Positions 33,153 through 41,046 of a stretch of 64,000 bases of DNA are shown here, in pieces (position 1 is the first letter of the stretch; each line of letters begins with the position of its first letter). This stretch comes from a bacterium (GTDB lineage: Bacteria; Sumerlaeota; Sumerlaeia; SLMS01), in the NCBI GenBank assembly GCA_016125005.1, contig WGMQ01000038.1, forward strand, positions 1 through 64,000, in the 5' to 3' direction. Position numbers and translations under genes: made by a program. The notes below the pieces were generated by a model. That model did no database searches, had not been told where the DNA came from, and saw only the letters and a program-made list of their open reading frames with translations.

Positions 33153-34028
33153 TTAGCTCCTCGGCATTTTTGCTGGGGTTTCAAACAGTTCAAGGATAGC
33201 TGCCGCGTCGCGATCACCTACGATCGGCAGGGCCCTGGAATAGATGTCGATCAATTCGTCGATCAGCCGGGTGGAAACGCCGGCATCAACCGCCATCTCC
33301 CGGCATTGGCTGACATAATAGTGAAGCGCCTGGGCGGCGCCCTGCTGAGGGGTGAACCGGCGTTCCGCCATCCATGGGGCCCTGAGCCCGAATTGAACAG
33401 AACTGCCGCTGCCCCGTTTGACGGCCTCGATGAGCCTTTCCGGGTCAACACCACCATGCAGGCCGATCGCCATCACCTGCGCTGTCCCCGCGATATCGAG
33501 GGCGACGAGCACATTATTGAGAAGCTTGATCCTGGTGGCTGATCCGAAGGCGCCAAGATAAAGGCAGGTTTCAGTGAACGCCTCCACCAAAGGCCGAATG
33601 CCTTCCGAGGCCGCTTCATCGCCCGAGAGATAGATCGCGGCCTTGCGGCCCTCGACCATGCCGGGGGAACCGCTGACTTCGCCGTCAAGAAAGACTGTCC
33701 CCTTTTTCGCGAACGCATCGGCGAAGGCTTGCTTGGCCGGCACCGGGCAAGACCCGAGGCAGGCGATGACCTGTCCGGGCTTCGCCGTGCTCATCAACCC
33801 ATCAGGCCCGTCGATCACCTCTTCCAGTGCTGCCTTGCCGGGCAGGCAAAGGAAGACAACATCCGCCGCGCCCACTTCAGCCGGCGAACTCGCCGCGGCA
33901 CCGCCGAGCGCGACAAACGTGGCGATGTCGCCCCGCCTGTAGCCGAGCACCTCGTGGCCCGCGGCGATCAGGTGCCGCGCGATCGGCATGCCGATCTTTC
34001 CAAGTCCCAGAAATCCAATCTTAGTCAT
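33153..34028 (-). CDS. NAD(P)-dependent beta-hydroxyacid dehydrogenase
   Basis: A 291-residue member of the 3-hydroxyisobutyrate/tartronate-semialdehyde dehydrogenase family. Rossmann motif IGFLGLGKIGMPIARHL (about 3-19); substrate loop FLDGEVSGSPGMVEGRKAAI (about 115-134); catalytic Lys in TRIKLLNNVLVALDIAGTAQ (about 161-180). It would oxidise a 3-hydroxy acid to its semialdehyde. ATG 34028 follows GGGAGGG; the frame to 34085 is not needed. It lies in the operon with FAH, YciI and VOC genes. Confidence 0.9.
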   Translation of the reverse strand: MTKIGFLGLGKIGMPIARHLIAAGHEVLGYRRGDIATFVALGGAAASSPAEVGAADVVFLCLPGKAALEEVIDGPDGLMSTAKPGQVIACLGSCPVPAKQAFADAFAKKGTVFLDGEVSGSPGMVEGRKAAIYLSGDEAASEGIRPLVEAFTETCLYLGAFGSATRIKLLNNVLVALDIAGTAQVMAIGLHGGVDPERLIEAVKRGSGSSVQFGLRAPWMAERRFTPQQGAAQALHYYVSQCREMAVDAGVSTRLIDELIDIYSRALPIVGDRDAAAILELFETPAKMPRS

Positions 34029-34062
34029 CTCAGCGTCCCTCCCTGCCGCGATGCTGTTTTGG

Positions 34063-34428
34063 TCAGGAGAATTTCGCGCTGCCATCCGAGAAATGAACGC
34101 TGAGGGCGAACGCGCCCTCCATCACGGTCCATGGCTCGATGGTGTAGTCGCGAATGCCGGCCCTGACGAAAGGGTCGCCTTCGGCGAGGCGGCGGGCTTC
34201 GTCTTCGTCGGCCGCGCGAAGGATGGTCATGCCATTGCCGGTTTCCGGCGCGCCACGCGGCCCGGAGGCAAAGAGCTTTCCCTGCCTTTCAAGGCTGATC
34301 ATGTATTGCAGATGCTCTGCCAGCAGCGGCTCGAGCGGTTGGCCCTTGCCGCGCGAAAAGACGAGATAAAGCCTCAGCTTGAGCATCTTTCCGAGCAGCG
34401 CGGCGGCTTCTTGTGAAATCTCGGCCAT
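34063..34428 (-). CDS. YciI-family protein
   Basis: A 121-residue YciI-like dimeric alpha/beta-barrel protein. Visible are the strand LRLYLVFSRGKG, then LLAEHLQYMISLERQGKLFA with His (about 38), and GMTILRAADEDEARRLAEGD followed by PFVRAGIRDYTIEPW, the family C-terminus. Members may act as lactonases, dehydrochlorinases or muconolactone-isomerase-like enzymes in aromatic breakdown. It is co-transcribed with the FAH gene 15 bases upstream; GGGGAGG precedes the ATG. Confidence 0.85.
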   Translation of the reverse strand: MAEISQEAAALLGKMLKLRLYLVFSRGKGQPLEPLLAEHLQYMISLERQGKLFASGPRGAPETGNGMTILRAADEDEARRLAEGDPFVRAGIRDYTIEPWTVMEGAFALSVHFSDGSAKFS

Positions 34429-34443
34429 GTCGGCCTCCCCTCC

Positions 34444-35364
34444 TCAGGATCCCGCGACCAGCGAATGGGTGAGCGTACCGAGTTCCGCGATCTCGATGCG
34501 CACCACATCCCCCGGCTTCAGGAATTCGTTCTTCGGCATCCCGACACCGGCCGGCGTGCCCGTGGCGATGATGTCGCCCGGATAAAGCGTGACATGCCGG
34601 CTGAGATAGGCGATCTGCTCGGCGATCGAGTGGACCATCTGCCCGGTGCTGGAATCCTGCTTGCCCACTCCATTGACCTTCAGGGTCATCGCGAGGTCGT
34701 CAGGATTGGACACAAACTCGGCCGGCGTGAGCCAGGGCCCCATGGGCGCGGCGCCGTCGAAGCACTTCTGTCCGATCCAGTCGTAGATGAACGGGCTTCC
34801 CTCCCGGCGGACCAGGTCGCGAGCCGACAGATCGTCGACAATCAGGTAGCCGGCGACAGCGGACAGCGCGTCGGCTTCCGAAATGTCATGCGTCTTCCGG
34901 CCGATCACGACGCCGAGTTCGGCTTCCCAGTCGAGCTTCTGGGTGAAGGACGGGATTGCTACCGCGCTCCCCTCCCCAACGATCGTGCCGCGGGTAGTCT
35001 TGACGAAGAACCACGGCTCGGGCGCTTTTTCGAGACTGGGGGCCTTGCCTGTCATTTGCTTGACGAGTTCTGCCATCTCCTCAAGGTGATCCCAGTAATT
35101 GGCGCCGGCGCAAAAGAAATTCGCAGGATACTGGACGGGCGCCTCCAGTGTGACCTCGGTGAGGGGCGTGCCGGCCTTGAGCTTGCCGGCGGAGATACCC
35201 TCCGCGATCACCGCCCGCGTCCGGTCCCATGTCTGCAGAAGATCGAGGACGCTGGGCGCCCCGCCGAACAGATCCGCGGCTGCAAAGACGGTTTGATCCA
35301 CGAGAATCCCGGCACCCGGCGCGCCGCTGCCATGGCAATAAGTGACGAGCCGATAGCCCGACAT
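34444..35364 (-). CDS. Fumarylacetoacetate hydrolase-family enzyme
   Basis: A 306-residue FAH-family protein. The metal-binding E...E...D set is seen in FVKTTRGTIVGEGSAVAI (about 119-136), KLDWEAELGVVIG (about 143-155) and GYLIVDDLSARDL (about 173-185); LYPGDIIATGTPAGVGMP near the C-terminus is the family signature. In meta-cleavage pathways such enzymes act as HpaG-like isomerase/decarboxylases or hydrolases of acylpyruvates. First gene of the minus-strand set; GGGGAGG precedes the ATG. The palindrome at 35423-35438 lies in its promoter region. Confidence 0.9.
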   Translation of the reverse strand: MSGYRLVTYCHGSGAPGAGILVDQTVFAAADLFGGAPSVLDLLQTWDRTRAVIAEGISAGKLKAGTPLTEVTLEAPVQYPANFFCAGANYWDHLEEMAELVKQMTGKAPSLEKAPEPWFFVKTTRGTIVGEGSAVAIPSFTQKLDWEAELGVVIGRKTHDISEADALSAVAGYLIVDDLSARDLVRREGSPFIYDWIGQKCFDGAAPMGPWLTPAEFVSNPDDLAMTLKVNGVGKQDSSTGQMVHSIAEQIAYLSRHVTLYPGDIIATGTPAGVGMPKNEFLKPGDVVRIEIAELGTLTHSLVAGS

Positions 35365-35422
35365 GCCGGAATCCTCCCCTTTGCTCCCATGGCGGGTTGT
35401 CGCATTCCGCCATCTTTTGTAA

Positions 35423-35441
35423 TGTAACGTACGTTACAGTA
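35423..35441 (+). promoter_or_regulatory. TetR operator 1 (TGTAACGTACGTTACA palindrome)
   Basis: A perfect 16-bp palindrome at 35423-35438, followed by GTA, lies between the divergent FAH operon and the TetR gene at 35509. The same 14-bp core recurs at 38328-38341 and, with one change, at 39250-39263. Confidence 0.85.
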
Positions 35442-35508
35442 GTGATTTATGATAGCCTCGTCAAAGGGATTGTTCGTCGCATCCGCAATTTCGTGTCACG
35501 GATCAGGT

Positions 35509-36186
35509 ATGACCACACACCAATCAGCTTCGTCAGCGAGCAACGGCGCCGCTTCCCGCGCCGAATCCGGGCAAGATCGCACCGCACGTAACCTCAGCCT
35601 CGACGAGCGCCGTGAACGCATTATCGAATTGTCAGCCCACCTGTTTCTGGACAAGGGCTATGACAAAGTCTCGATGAATCACGTCATCGATGCAGCGGGC
35701 GGCTCCAAAGCCACCATCTACCAGCTCTTCGGCAACAAGGAGGGTCTGTTCGTTGCGGTGGTCCAGCGGATGGCCACAAGGGCAATTGTCTCCATAGACC
35801 TCGACCCCGGCGGGGCGCTTGAAGATCAACTCGCGCAGATCGGCCAATCCTTCGTCGAGGCCGTGCTCGGGCCCGAGATTCTCGAACTCCACCGGCTCAT
35901 GGTGTCGATGGGAAAAACCTTCCCGAATGCGACACGACTCTTTTTCGACGCCGGACCGAGAAATGCCTATCGCCACGTGGCGGTCTGGTTCGAGAACCGC
36001 CAGAAAAGCGGCGACCTCGCCCCCGGCGACGCTCAGGAGCGCGCAACACTCTTTCTTGATATGCTGCTTGGAGATTTCCAGCTCGGCATGCTGACGAACG
36101 GCGAGCAAAACCCTTCGCCTGCGGATATCAAGAAGCGCACAGGCGTGGCGGCACGGATTTTTCTCCACGGCTGTTCCGCCCGCTAA
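35509..36186 (+). CDS. TetR family regulator (first of a pair)
   Basis: A 225-residue TetR protein. Helix-turn-helix at about residues 35-80: RRERIIELSAHLFLDKGYDK, VSMNHVIDAAGGSKATIYQL, then FGNKEGLFVAVV. The C-terminal domain (ILELHRLMVSMGKTFPNATR, then LFFDAGPRNAY) is of the AefR-like type and clearly related to the second TetR at 38459. ATG 35509 was preferred to 35449. The palindrome 70 bases upstream is a likely autoregulatory site; it probably governs the FAH operon too. Confidence 0.9.
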   Translation: MTTHQSASSASNGAASRAESGQDRTARNLSLDERRERIIELSAHLFLDKGYDKVSMNHVIDAAGGSKATIYQLFGNKEGLFVAVVQRMATRAIVSIDLDPGGALEDQLAQIGQSFVEAVLGPEILELHRLMVSMGKTFPNATRLFFDAGPRNAYRHVAVWFENRQKSGDLAPGDAQERATLFLDMLLGDFQLGMLTNGEQNPSPADIKKRTGVAARIFLHGCSAR

Positions 36187-36312
36187 CCAATCGCCTCCAT
36201 ATCCAATGCCACCCCTATCCCTGGTCGTCGGGCATGCCGGTCGACCGGCTTGACAACCCGATATGGACACGGGAAATGCACGCTGGTATCATCGATAAAA
36301 TGGAGATTAGCG

Positions 36313-36870
36313 ATGAAAACGACTCCGATCGATGAAAATCCGGTAGGCTCGCAATTCCGCATGACGATGCGGAAATACCCGGCGACGGTCACGGTGGTGA
36401 CTGCGTCGGACGGCGCGCGCGACCACGGCATGACCGTGACGGCAGTCTCCTCTGTCTCGATGGATCCGCCTTCGCTTCTGGTCTGCCTGAACAACCGCAC
36501 ATTGTTGCATGCAATGCTGCTCGATCAGCCTCATTTCGCGGTCAACGTGCTCGCGGCGAACCACCCCGAAGTCTCCGAAGCCTTCAGCGGCAAGGTGCCG
36601 CCGGAGGAGCGATTTGCGTCAGACAAATGGCAGCGCGATGAAGCCGGGATGATGGTCCTGATGGCAGCGCATTCCAACGTCGTCTGCGTCAGGAAGGCCG
36701 CCATTCCGTACGCCACTCACACGATCTTCATCGGCGAGGTCGTGAAGGCGCGGGTCGACGAACAGACGCGGCCGCTTCTTTATCTGGACGCGACCTATCA
36801 CGTCTCCCAGCCCGCAGCCGACCGCGATCTGTCGCAGATCGGAAAGGCGCAGTTCGACCTCTATTTCTAG
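36313..36870 (+). CDS. Flavin reductase (HpaC-like)
   Basis: A 185-residue flavin reductase-like protein with the FMN-binding split barrel. Diagnostic residues: FRMTMRKYPATVTVVTASDG (about 16-35), GMTVTAVSSVSMDPPSLLVC, then LNNRTLLHAML (about 40-70). It supplies reduced flavin to a two-component monooxygenase; the only fitting partner is the acyl-CoA-dehydrogenase-fold oxygenase encoded convergently at 37085-38311. ATG 36313 has GGAG upstream. The 126-base gap after the TetR stop contains no obvious operator, so regulation is unclear. Confidence 0.9.
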   Translation: MKTTPIDENPVGSQFRMTMRKYPATVTVVTASDGARDHGMTVTAVSSVSMDPPSLLVCLNNRTLLHAMLLDQPHFAVNVLAANHPEVSEAFSGKVPPEERFASDKWQRDEAGMMVLMAAHSNVVCVRKAAIPYATHTIFIGEVVKARVDEQTRPLLYLDATYHVSQPAADRDLSQIGKAQFDLYF

Positions 36871-37084
36871 GGATATTGCCAGCCACTCCGGCCGCCGGCG
36901 CAAGCCCGGCGCCTGAGACGAAACGGCGACCCGGAAGGGGCAGCACCACCCCCGGGGATCCGGACCGCCCAGACACCGCGTCCCCGGGCCGGCTGCCGAC
37001 ACCAGCCGACCCTCGCACGCGGCAGTCCGGCTTTCGCCAGCACGGCGCAACACCGGACGGCAAATGCCGCCCGGTCGAGGCCGT

Positions 37085-38311
37085 TCAGAAAATGCCGACG
37101 GGCTGCAGACCCAGCTGCTGGGTGCCGTACATCTCGGCCAGCACGTCCCAGTCGATGCTCGAATGCAGTGCCGCAGCGTTGGCATCGCGCCAGAAGCGCT
37201 GCACCTTCAGATTCTCGTCGGCCGCCTGCGCCCCGGACTTTGCAAAGATCGCGTCGGTGATCTCGGCCGAGGTTCGGGCGGCAAAGCCGTGATTGCGGCG
37301 GATGCGGACGCGCTGCTCAATGCTGAGCGTGCCGCCTTCCTGCAGAACCTTCTCGCCCTCGACGAGACTCGTGAGCATCAGCGTGCGCGCGGCATCCGCA
37401 TGGGCCGCATTTTGCCCAACCAGTCGCTGGATGAGCGCCGATTCCGCCACCTTGACGAAAACGCCAGGCCGGGCCATGCGCGTGGCGCCTGCGGCGATTT
37501 CGGTGAAGGCATCGAGAGCACCCTGGGCCATCCCCACAATCGGGGAGACGAGCGCTGTCGGGCCGAATGTGGGATAGCTGAAGCGGGCCTGGCCATTACC
37601 GGGAATGTCCAGCCCGGGCACCTTGCCAGACATGATGGCGCTGAGCGGCACGACCCTGTGCGCAGGCACGAAGACCGGCTCGGTGATGACGACGGTCTTG
37701 GAGCCCGTCCCCCGCAGACCCGAGACATTCCAGCTGTCGTGGTCGACGACGACGTCCCTGACCGGCACAAGGCACCAGGACAAGGCGGGTGGCGCGCCCT
37801 CCCCCACGGGGATGAGCGCCGACAGGATCAGCCACGTGGCGCTATCCACTCCGCTCGCCCAAGGCCACTTGCCCTCGATCATGTAGCCACCATCAACGGC
37901 TTTGACCTTCGGGGTCGGGACATAGGAAACAGCGAGCAGGTTGTCCGGATTGTCCCAGACCTCCTCCTGCGCCTCCAGCGGGAAGAACGAGGTCATCCAC
38001 CCGAAGCAGACGGCAAGCGTGCCGCACCAGCCGGTGCTGCCACAATGACGTCCAAGCTCAAACCCGACTTTCGCAAGGGCGGAAGGCGGATTTTCGTGGC
38101 CGCCGAAGCGAGCGGGCTGCATCACCTTGAAAAGCCCGGTCTGGCGAAGCTCCTCCATCGTTTCAGCCGGCACGCGCTTGGCCTGCTCCGCGGCACGGGC
38201 GCGCGCGGCAATCCCCGGCCCCAGTTTCTTCACCTCTTCAAGAATGTCATCGAATACTGGTTTGCGCCCGGCATCGCGCACAGGCGCCAGTTCCTCAACA
38301 GTCGCTGGCAT
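37085..38311 (-). CDS. Acyl-CoA dehydrogenase-fold flavin-dependent monooxygenase
   Basis: A 408-residue protein of the acyl-CoA dehydrogenase superfamily, in the oxygenase branch that includes HsaA, DszC and C2-type p-hydroxyphenylacetate hydroxylase. Typical regions: LFKVMQPARFGGHENPPSAL (about 60-79), HCGSTGWCGTLAVCFGWMTS (about 89-108) and SWNVSGLRGTGSKTVVITEP (about 193-212). It would use reduced flavin from the reductase at 36313 to hydroxylate a phenolic ring to a catechol for the extradiol enzymes. GGGAGGGG precedes the ATG; operator 2 lies 13 bases farther upstream, so it is TetR-controlled. Confidence 0.88.
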   Translation of the reverse strand: MPATVEELAPVRDAGRKPVFDDILEEVKKLGPGIAARARAAEQAKRVPAETMEELRQTGLFKVMQPARFGGHENPPSALAKVGFELGRHCGSTGWCGTLAVCFGWMTSFFPLEAQEEVWDNPDNLLAVSYVPTPKVKAVDGGYMIEGKWPWASGVDSATWLILSALIPVGEGAPPALSWCLVPVRDVVVDHDSWNVSGLRGTGSKTVVITEPVFVPAHRVVPLSAIMSGKVPGLDIPGNGQARFSYPTFGPTALVSPIVGMAQGALDAFTEIAAGATRMARPGVFVKVAESALIQRLVGQNAAHADAARTLMLTSLVEGEKVLQEGGTLSIEQRVRIRRNHGFAARTSAEITDAIFAKSGAQAADENLKVQRFWRDANAAALHSSIDWDVLAEMYGTQQLGLQPVGIF

Positions 38312-38323
38312 TATCCCCTCCCA

Positions 38324-38342
38324 TACCGTAACGTACGTTACA
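38324..38342 (-). promoter_or_regulatory. TetR operator 2, upstream of the monooxygenase
   Basis: On the minus strand TGTAACGTACGTTACGGTA; the 14-bp core GTAACGTACGTTAC (38328-38341) is a perfect palindrome. It sits 13 bases before the monooxygenase start codon, where a bound repressor would block transcription. Confidence 0.85.
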
Positions 38343-38458
38343 TTTTGAAGATGCCACCAACCTGCGGCGCTGTCAAATCGCGCAAATCCGATCAGTGAAC
38401 TTCGTCGCCGATCCCCGGCCACGCCGAACATCCAGTGGTGCGTGAGGATGCGCTTTCT

Positions 38459-39232
38459 TCAGGCGGACCTGATTGCGCACCCGCCCAGGAAAAGCTTGAC
38501 CGCCAGACGCACGGTGTCGTCGATGCGGCGGATCCTCGCTTCGTCATCAACGGCAGAGGTCATCCACTTGAGCATCTGATCGCCGATCAGCATGTCGTGG
38601 AAAAGCACCGCGAGTTGGAAGGGCTCTTCGTCGGCCCGGATCTGGCCGGTCTCCTGGCAATGGGCGATCCAGGAGGCGATGATCCCGCAAGCCTGACGGG
38701 GCCCTGTATCGTAGAACAAGCGCCCAGCCTCCGGGAACTGGCCGCCGATTGATGTCATAAGCCTATGAAATTTCAAAACTTTTTCAGTTAGCACCATATC
38801 GAGAAAACTATGCCCGATGCGGGCTAGCTGTTCATCGAGCGTACCAGTGCGCGTGATCTCGATATGAATTGTAACGTCACGGCACATCTTCTCAACGACC
38901 GCTTCAAGCAGCTTTTCCTTGCTGCCGAACTTGGTGTAGATCGTGCCCTTGGACCCGCCCGTGACTTCGATGATGTCGTTGATTGTCAGGCTGTCATAGC
39001 CCTTCTCGAGAAACAGATCAGCTGCCAGACGGACGATGCGGTCGCGCTTGCTTTCTCGCGCACGCCGAGCGGCATGGCGCGTTCCGGCGGCCGAAGTTTC
39101 CGCCTCGTCCTCAAGCACTTCCTCAGATGACAAGTCCAACTCCCTTTCGATTCGCCCCGCAGCCTGTGTGACCCGTCCACAGATCATGGTGCGGAATTCC
39201 AGTTCAATATCCAAATCTGTTTTGACAGTCAC
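38459..39232 (-). CDS. TetR family regulator (second of a pair)
   Basis: A TetR regulator of up to 257 residues. Helix-turn-helix: RDRIVRLAADLFLEKGYDSL, TINDIIEVTGGSKGTIYTKF, then GSKEKLLEAVVEK (about 63-115); the C-terminal half (KFHRLMTSIGGQFPEAGRLF then YDTGPRQACGIIASW) matches the first TetR gene. About 60 N-terminal residues precede the DNA-binding domain, unusual but also seen in its paralogue. The start could be GTG 39232 or ATG 39187; neither has a strong ribosome site. Operator 3 is 17 bases upstream of 39232. Confidence 0.88.
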   Translation of the reverse strand: MTVKTDLDIELEFRTMICGRVTQAAGRIERELDLSSEEVLEDEAETSAAGTRHAARRARESKRDRIVRLAADLFLEKGYDSLTINDIIEVTGGSKGTIYTKFGSKEKLLEAVVEKMCRDVTIHIEITRTGTLDEQLARIGHSFLDMVLTEKVLKFHRLMTSIGGQFPEAGRLFYDTGPRQACGIIASWIAHCQETGQIRADEEPFQLAVLFHDMLIGDQMLKWMTSAVDDEARIRRIDDTVRLAVKLFLGGCAIRSA

Positions 39233-39248
39233 CCAATAATTGCCTTAG

Positions 39249-39267
39249 TGTAACATACGTTACGGTA
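39249..39267 (+). promoter_or_regulatory. TetR operator 3 in the divergent promoter region
   Basis: TGTAACATACGTTACGGTA: the same 19-base motif as operators 1 and 2 with one change in the core (GTAACATACGTTAC, 39250-39263). It lies between the second TetR gene (-) and the AtaL/SnoaL gene (+). Confidence 0.82.
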
Positions 39268-39447
39268 CGGTTCTGAATCTTGCCGATCGTAATGGGAGGA
39301 CAGATTCAATCGACTGCATTCGGCGCCGGCGCAGTGTGCCGGCGGATGGTTTGTTCGCGTTGCGGAACGCACGGTCGGCCCATCGCCAAAGATACCGCTC
39401 GCCTTTGGCCGAAACCGCTCCGCCGCAACCCAAAAGAGGAGGAAAAC

Positions 39448-40278
39448 ATGATCCAAGTCAGCAGACGCATTCCAGTCAACGGGCCAGGGCATCCTGTGCT
39501 CACAAGATCCGACGTATGGCAGGGCCTGGTGATGAAGGCCGACAATGCCCTGCCCTTCGTGCCCGCAATGACCTATTGCGAGGTCCAGACGCGCGAAAGC
39601 AAGAACGTATTCGTGCGCGAGATCGAGTTTCGCGGCGAACGCTGCCACGAACGGGTCACCCTCACTCCGGAAACGCAGGTCAGGTTCGAGCGCCTCGACG
39701 GCTCTGTTCTCGGCACCATCCTCAACGACATCGAGGAAGACGCAGAGGGCCTGGGCCTGCGTTTCAGCTTCACGTTGAAGCTCGACGGCATCGCCGACGG
39801 CAGCCCGGAAGAAAAGGCCTACGGCGAGATCGTCGAGAAGGACTACCTCAAGGCGGTCGACGCGACCCTTGCCGCCATTCGCCGACTGAAGACGGATCGG
39901 GACGCGGTGATCAAGCGCTATTACGAGACCGTCGACTCGATGGACCTCGACGCGTTCAAGGGCATGCACAGCGATGGTGCGCGCGTCTTTTTCGCCAATT
40001 TCCCGCCTGCCGAAGGACCGGACCAGATCGCCGGAGCCATCGGCCAGTTCTGGTCGACGATCGGCGGTCTCAAACACACCTTCGTCAACCGCTGGGACCA
40101 CGCCAACGAGACCATTCTCGAGGTGGCGGTCGACTACACCCGCCTCGATGGCAGTCACGTCGTCCTGCCCTGCGTCTCCATCGTCAAGCCGGAAGGAGAC
40201 AAGGTCGGCGAACTGCGCGTCTTCATCGACGTGGCGCCGATCTATGCAAATACGGCAGAGACCGCCGCGGCCGAATAG
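39448..40278 (+). CDS. AtaL-like (DUF1857) and SnoaL-like fusion protein
   Basis: A 276-residue protein with two small-ligand folds. Residues 1-140 are an AtaL-like SRPBCC domain (DUF1857): VNGPGHPVLTRSDVWQGLVM, KADNALPFVPAMTYCEV, then EGLGLRFSFTLK. Residues 150-268 are a SnoaL/NTF2-like domain: RYYETVDSMDLDAFKGMHSD then GARVFFANFPPAEG. AtaL was described in asperthecin/atranorin-type fungal clusters and SnoaL in polyketide cyclisation; in bacteria both bind aromatic ligands. A fused form is unusual. AGGAGG precedes the ATG. Expression is likely controlled by operator 3. It may shape or carry an unstable aromatic intermediate. Confidence 0.75.
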   Translation: MIQVSRRIPVNGPGHPVLTRSDVWQGLVMKADNALPFVPAMTYCEVQTRESKNVFVREIEFRGERCHERVTLTPETQVRFERLDGSVLGTILNDIEEDAEGLGLRFSFTLKLDGIADGSPEEKAYGEIVEKDYLKAVDATLAAIRRLKTDRDAVIKRYYETVDSMDLDAFKGMHSDGARVFFANFPPAEGPDQIAGAIGQFWSTIGGLKHTFVNRWDHANETILEVAVDYTRLDGSHVVLPCVSIVKPEGDKVGELRVFIDVAPIYANTAETAAAE

Positions 40279-40296
40279 GCGCGCAACAGAGCAACA

Positions 40297-40329
40297 GGCA
40301 TCGCCCCGGCCTCGCGCCGGGGCGATGCC
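40297..40329. terminator. Bidirectional hairpin terminator between convergent genes
   Basis: GGCATCGCCCCGGC and GCCGGGGCGATGCC form a perfect 14-bp GC-rich stem with a 5-base loop. It lies in the 72-bp gap between the convergent genes ending at 40278 and 40351. There is no T-run, but strong stems of this kind usually stop or stabilise both transcripts. Confidence 0.7.
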
Positions 40330-40350
40330 CACCGGCGTTCTGGCGTCGCC

Positions 40351-41046
40351 TCAGGCCTCGGGATCGCCGTCGGTCAGATAGGCCCACATGCGCTCGAGGA
40401 TGCGGCCCGACCAGGTCGCCCGAACCTTCGCTTCGTCGGCGGTGACAAGCGGCGCCCGCGCCTCCAGCCCGGACGCCAGAACATCAAGCTCGATCCGTGC
40501 GGCATCCTCGGCGTACCAGTTGAGGACCACTGCTTCCTCAAGACTTCCGCCTGCCGTCACAAGCCCGTTGCCGCGCATGACCACCCCGCGCTCAGCACCC
40601 AGCAATTCCGCAAGTTCGAGCGCTTGCTTATCGTCGCGGATCAGCAGCGGGCTGTCCCAAAGAGCGATGCCGGGATGGAAATAGCTGCCAAATCCGTGGC
40701 GCGGTTTCGGCGTCCGGCCGAGCGCGGAAAGACTCATGATCCTGGGCGGCATCGATCGAACAATGCCCCCGACATCCGGCCGCCTGCGGTAAATCTCGCG
40801 ATGCACGCGGACCTCACCAAGAACGCCGTCCGGCAGTGGGCCATCAAGCGAAACCACGGTCCCGCGAGCGCCGACGGGCATGAGCCCCATGGGCACCGGA
40901 GCGCAGACCAGGAACGAACGCTCATCGATACGCGCCGAACAATGGCCATAGGCGTGGGCGAGGCCATGCCGGCCAATGGCGCGGGCGGCAAGGCGCACGC
41001 GACGTTCGAGGGTTTCGTCGTGGCGGCCGGTCACGTCAGTGGGCAT
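40351..41046 (-). CDS. Class II aldolase/adducin homologue lacking zinc ligands
   Basis: A 231-residue class II aldolase/adducin-fold protein. The fold signature is clear: GLAHAYGHCSARIDERSFLV near the N-terminus, VHREIYRRRPDVGGIV (about 84-99). However, the zinc site is altered. The usual H-x-H after VGGIV is R-S-M (VRSMPPR), and the usual His in RGHG is Asn (RGNGLVTAGG). The acidic residue in GEVRVH is kept. Relatives in aromatic pathways are decarboxylases (for example of dihydroxyphthalate); this one either uses no metal or has another job. It overlaps the upstream EthD gene by 11 bases. Confidence 0.8.
   Translation of the reverse strand: MPTDVTGRHDETLERRVRLAARAIGRHGLAHAYGHCSARIDERSFLVCAPVPMGLMPVGARGTVVSLDGPLPDGVLGEVRVHREIYRRRPDVGGIVRSMPPRIMSLSALGRTPKPRHGFGSYFHPGIALWDSPLLIRDDKQALELAELLGAERGVVMRGNGLVTAGGSLEEAVVLNWYAEDAARIELDVLASGLEARAPLVTADEAKVRATWSGRILERMWAYLTDGDPEA

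Noticed and set aside
37064-38398. A 444-codon plus-strand frame
   Set aside because: It is antisense to the monooxygenase gene, which has the better start, motifs and operator.
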